Assembly: GCA_016875155.1 (NCBI GenBank)
Contig: VGSD01000161.1
Span: 1-6,740 of the forward strand
Direction of reading: 5' to 3'
DNA from: Deltaproteobacteria bacterium
Lineage (GTDB): Bacteria > Desulfobacterota > BSN033 > UBA1163
DNA length: 6,740 nucleotides
Position 1 is the first letter of the stretch; each line of letters opens with the position of its first letter. Made by a program: the position numbers and the translations under genes. The notes beneath the pieces are model-generated. The model made no database searches. It saw only the letters and a list, made by a program, of their open reading frames with translations, and was not told the origin of the DNA. Of this stretch, positions 6,302 through 6,740 are shown piece after piece.

Positions 6302-6740
6302 GCTCGTTTCTCCTTCTTTCTGTTCTCAAAGAATCGCTTGATTGCTGAGACGCAGAGGGAATTCTCTTCATGTGTGCCTAAACTGATCCGGAAAAAACCG
6401 CTCCGGCCACGGAAAGGGGCAAAATATTTGATCATGACCCCTGCCTTCTCAAAGACAAAATCGACCACCTCTTTACCGGTCACCCCTGCATCGGTGGCAT
6501 CGATCATCACATAATTGCCGTGGGAGAAATAAGGTTTAACCCCTGGAAGCTTTGCAAGTTCCTTGCAAACGTATTCTACGCCCGCATTGTTGTAGGCCGC
6601 CTTCCGTTTCAACTCCTCTTCTTCTTCGAGAGCTGCCTCTGCTGCAGCAATGGAAAGGAGGCTCGTATTCCAGGGTATCTGCATCTTGCGGAAGTAACCG
6701 ATCAGGCTTTCATCGGCTAAGGCATAACCAAACCGAATTC
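6298..6740 (-). CDS. HisC-like class I/II PLP-dependent aminotransferase, C-terminal part (5' truncated by window edge)
   Basis: The frame is open from the right window edge to the TGA at 6298-6300; 146 residues are visible. The Met at 6684 is internal: the 18 residues before it read Ile-Arg-Phe-Gly-Tyr-Ala-Leu-Ala-Asp, the segment just after the PLP lysine in histidinol-phosphate aminotransferases, where the Arg contacts the cofactor phosphate. Later landmarks are Trp-Asn-Thr-Ser, Gly-Asn-Tyr-Val (the usual Asn-(F/Y)-(V/I)) and Phe-Phe-Arg-Ile-Ser-Leu-Gly-Thr-x-Glu-Glu-Asn, whose Arg binds the substrate carboxylate (E. coli HisC Arg346). HisC homologues act in histidine synthesis and often also as aromatic aminotransferases; a CobD-type threonine-phosphate decarboxylase is a less likely alternative. 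The stop overlaps the transaldolase start as ATGA. Without the N-terminal two thirds the substrate cannot be fixed, so I give no gene symbol. Confidence 0.8.
   Translation of the reverse strand, partial: IRFGYALADESLIGYFRKMQIPWNTSLLSIAAAEAALEEEEELKRKAAYNNAGVEYVCKELAKLPGVKPYFSHGNYVMIDATDAGVTGKEVVDFVFEKAGVMIKYFAPFRGRSGFFRISLGTHEENSLCVSAIKRFFENRKKEKRA

Overview
This window is an ordinary, tightly packed bacterial chromosomal region with roughly balanced base composition. Gene content and order resemble anaerobic Desulfobacterota (former Deltaproteobacteria) or a neighbouring Gram-negative phylum. The main clues are a six-domain ribosomal protein S1 behind cmk and ispH, use of the MEP isoprenoid pathway (IspH), and a DtxR-type metalloregulator with a FeoA domain. 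The taxonomic assignment is inference. There is no mobile element, tRNA, rRNA or CRISPR array.

Layout: the left edge (3-314, + strand) holds the C-terminal 103 residues of a DtxR-family metal-responsive regulator that ends in a FeoA/SH3-like domain. Everything else is on the minus strand. Read in transcription order from the right edge, it is a PLP-dependent HisC-like aminotransferase (5' end outside the window), a long transaldolase-family protein, alanine dehydrogenase (ald), cytidylate kinase (cmk), IspH and ribosomal protein S1 (rpsA). The first three are joined by 4-base ATGA overlaps or near-overlaps. cmk and ispH overlap by 20 bases. ispH and rpsA are separated by 102 bases that contain a good-looking sigma70-type promoter, so rpsA probably has its own transcript in addition to operon read-through.

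No gap exceeds 300 bases. The three sizeable gaps are 315-408, 2209-2310 and 3833-3962. The first and third each contain the same kind of element: a run of about six degenerate 7-bp units (consensus G-N-T-C-A-T-N), a short spacer, and a shorter inverted run of the same unit. Each element lies at the stop codon of a minus-strand gene (rpsA and ald). These two heptad palindromes are the most unusual structure in the window.

Functionally the block joins amino-acid metabolism (aminotransferase, alanine dehydrogenase) and sugar-phosphate chemistry (transaldolase fold with a substituted active site) to the housekeeping cmk-ispH-rpsA trio (nucleotide, isoprenoid and translation functions). I see no convincing defence, secretion or otherwise wholly new system. 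The transaldolase-like protein and the heptad palindromes are the items that deserve follow-up.
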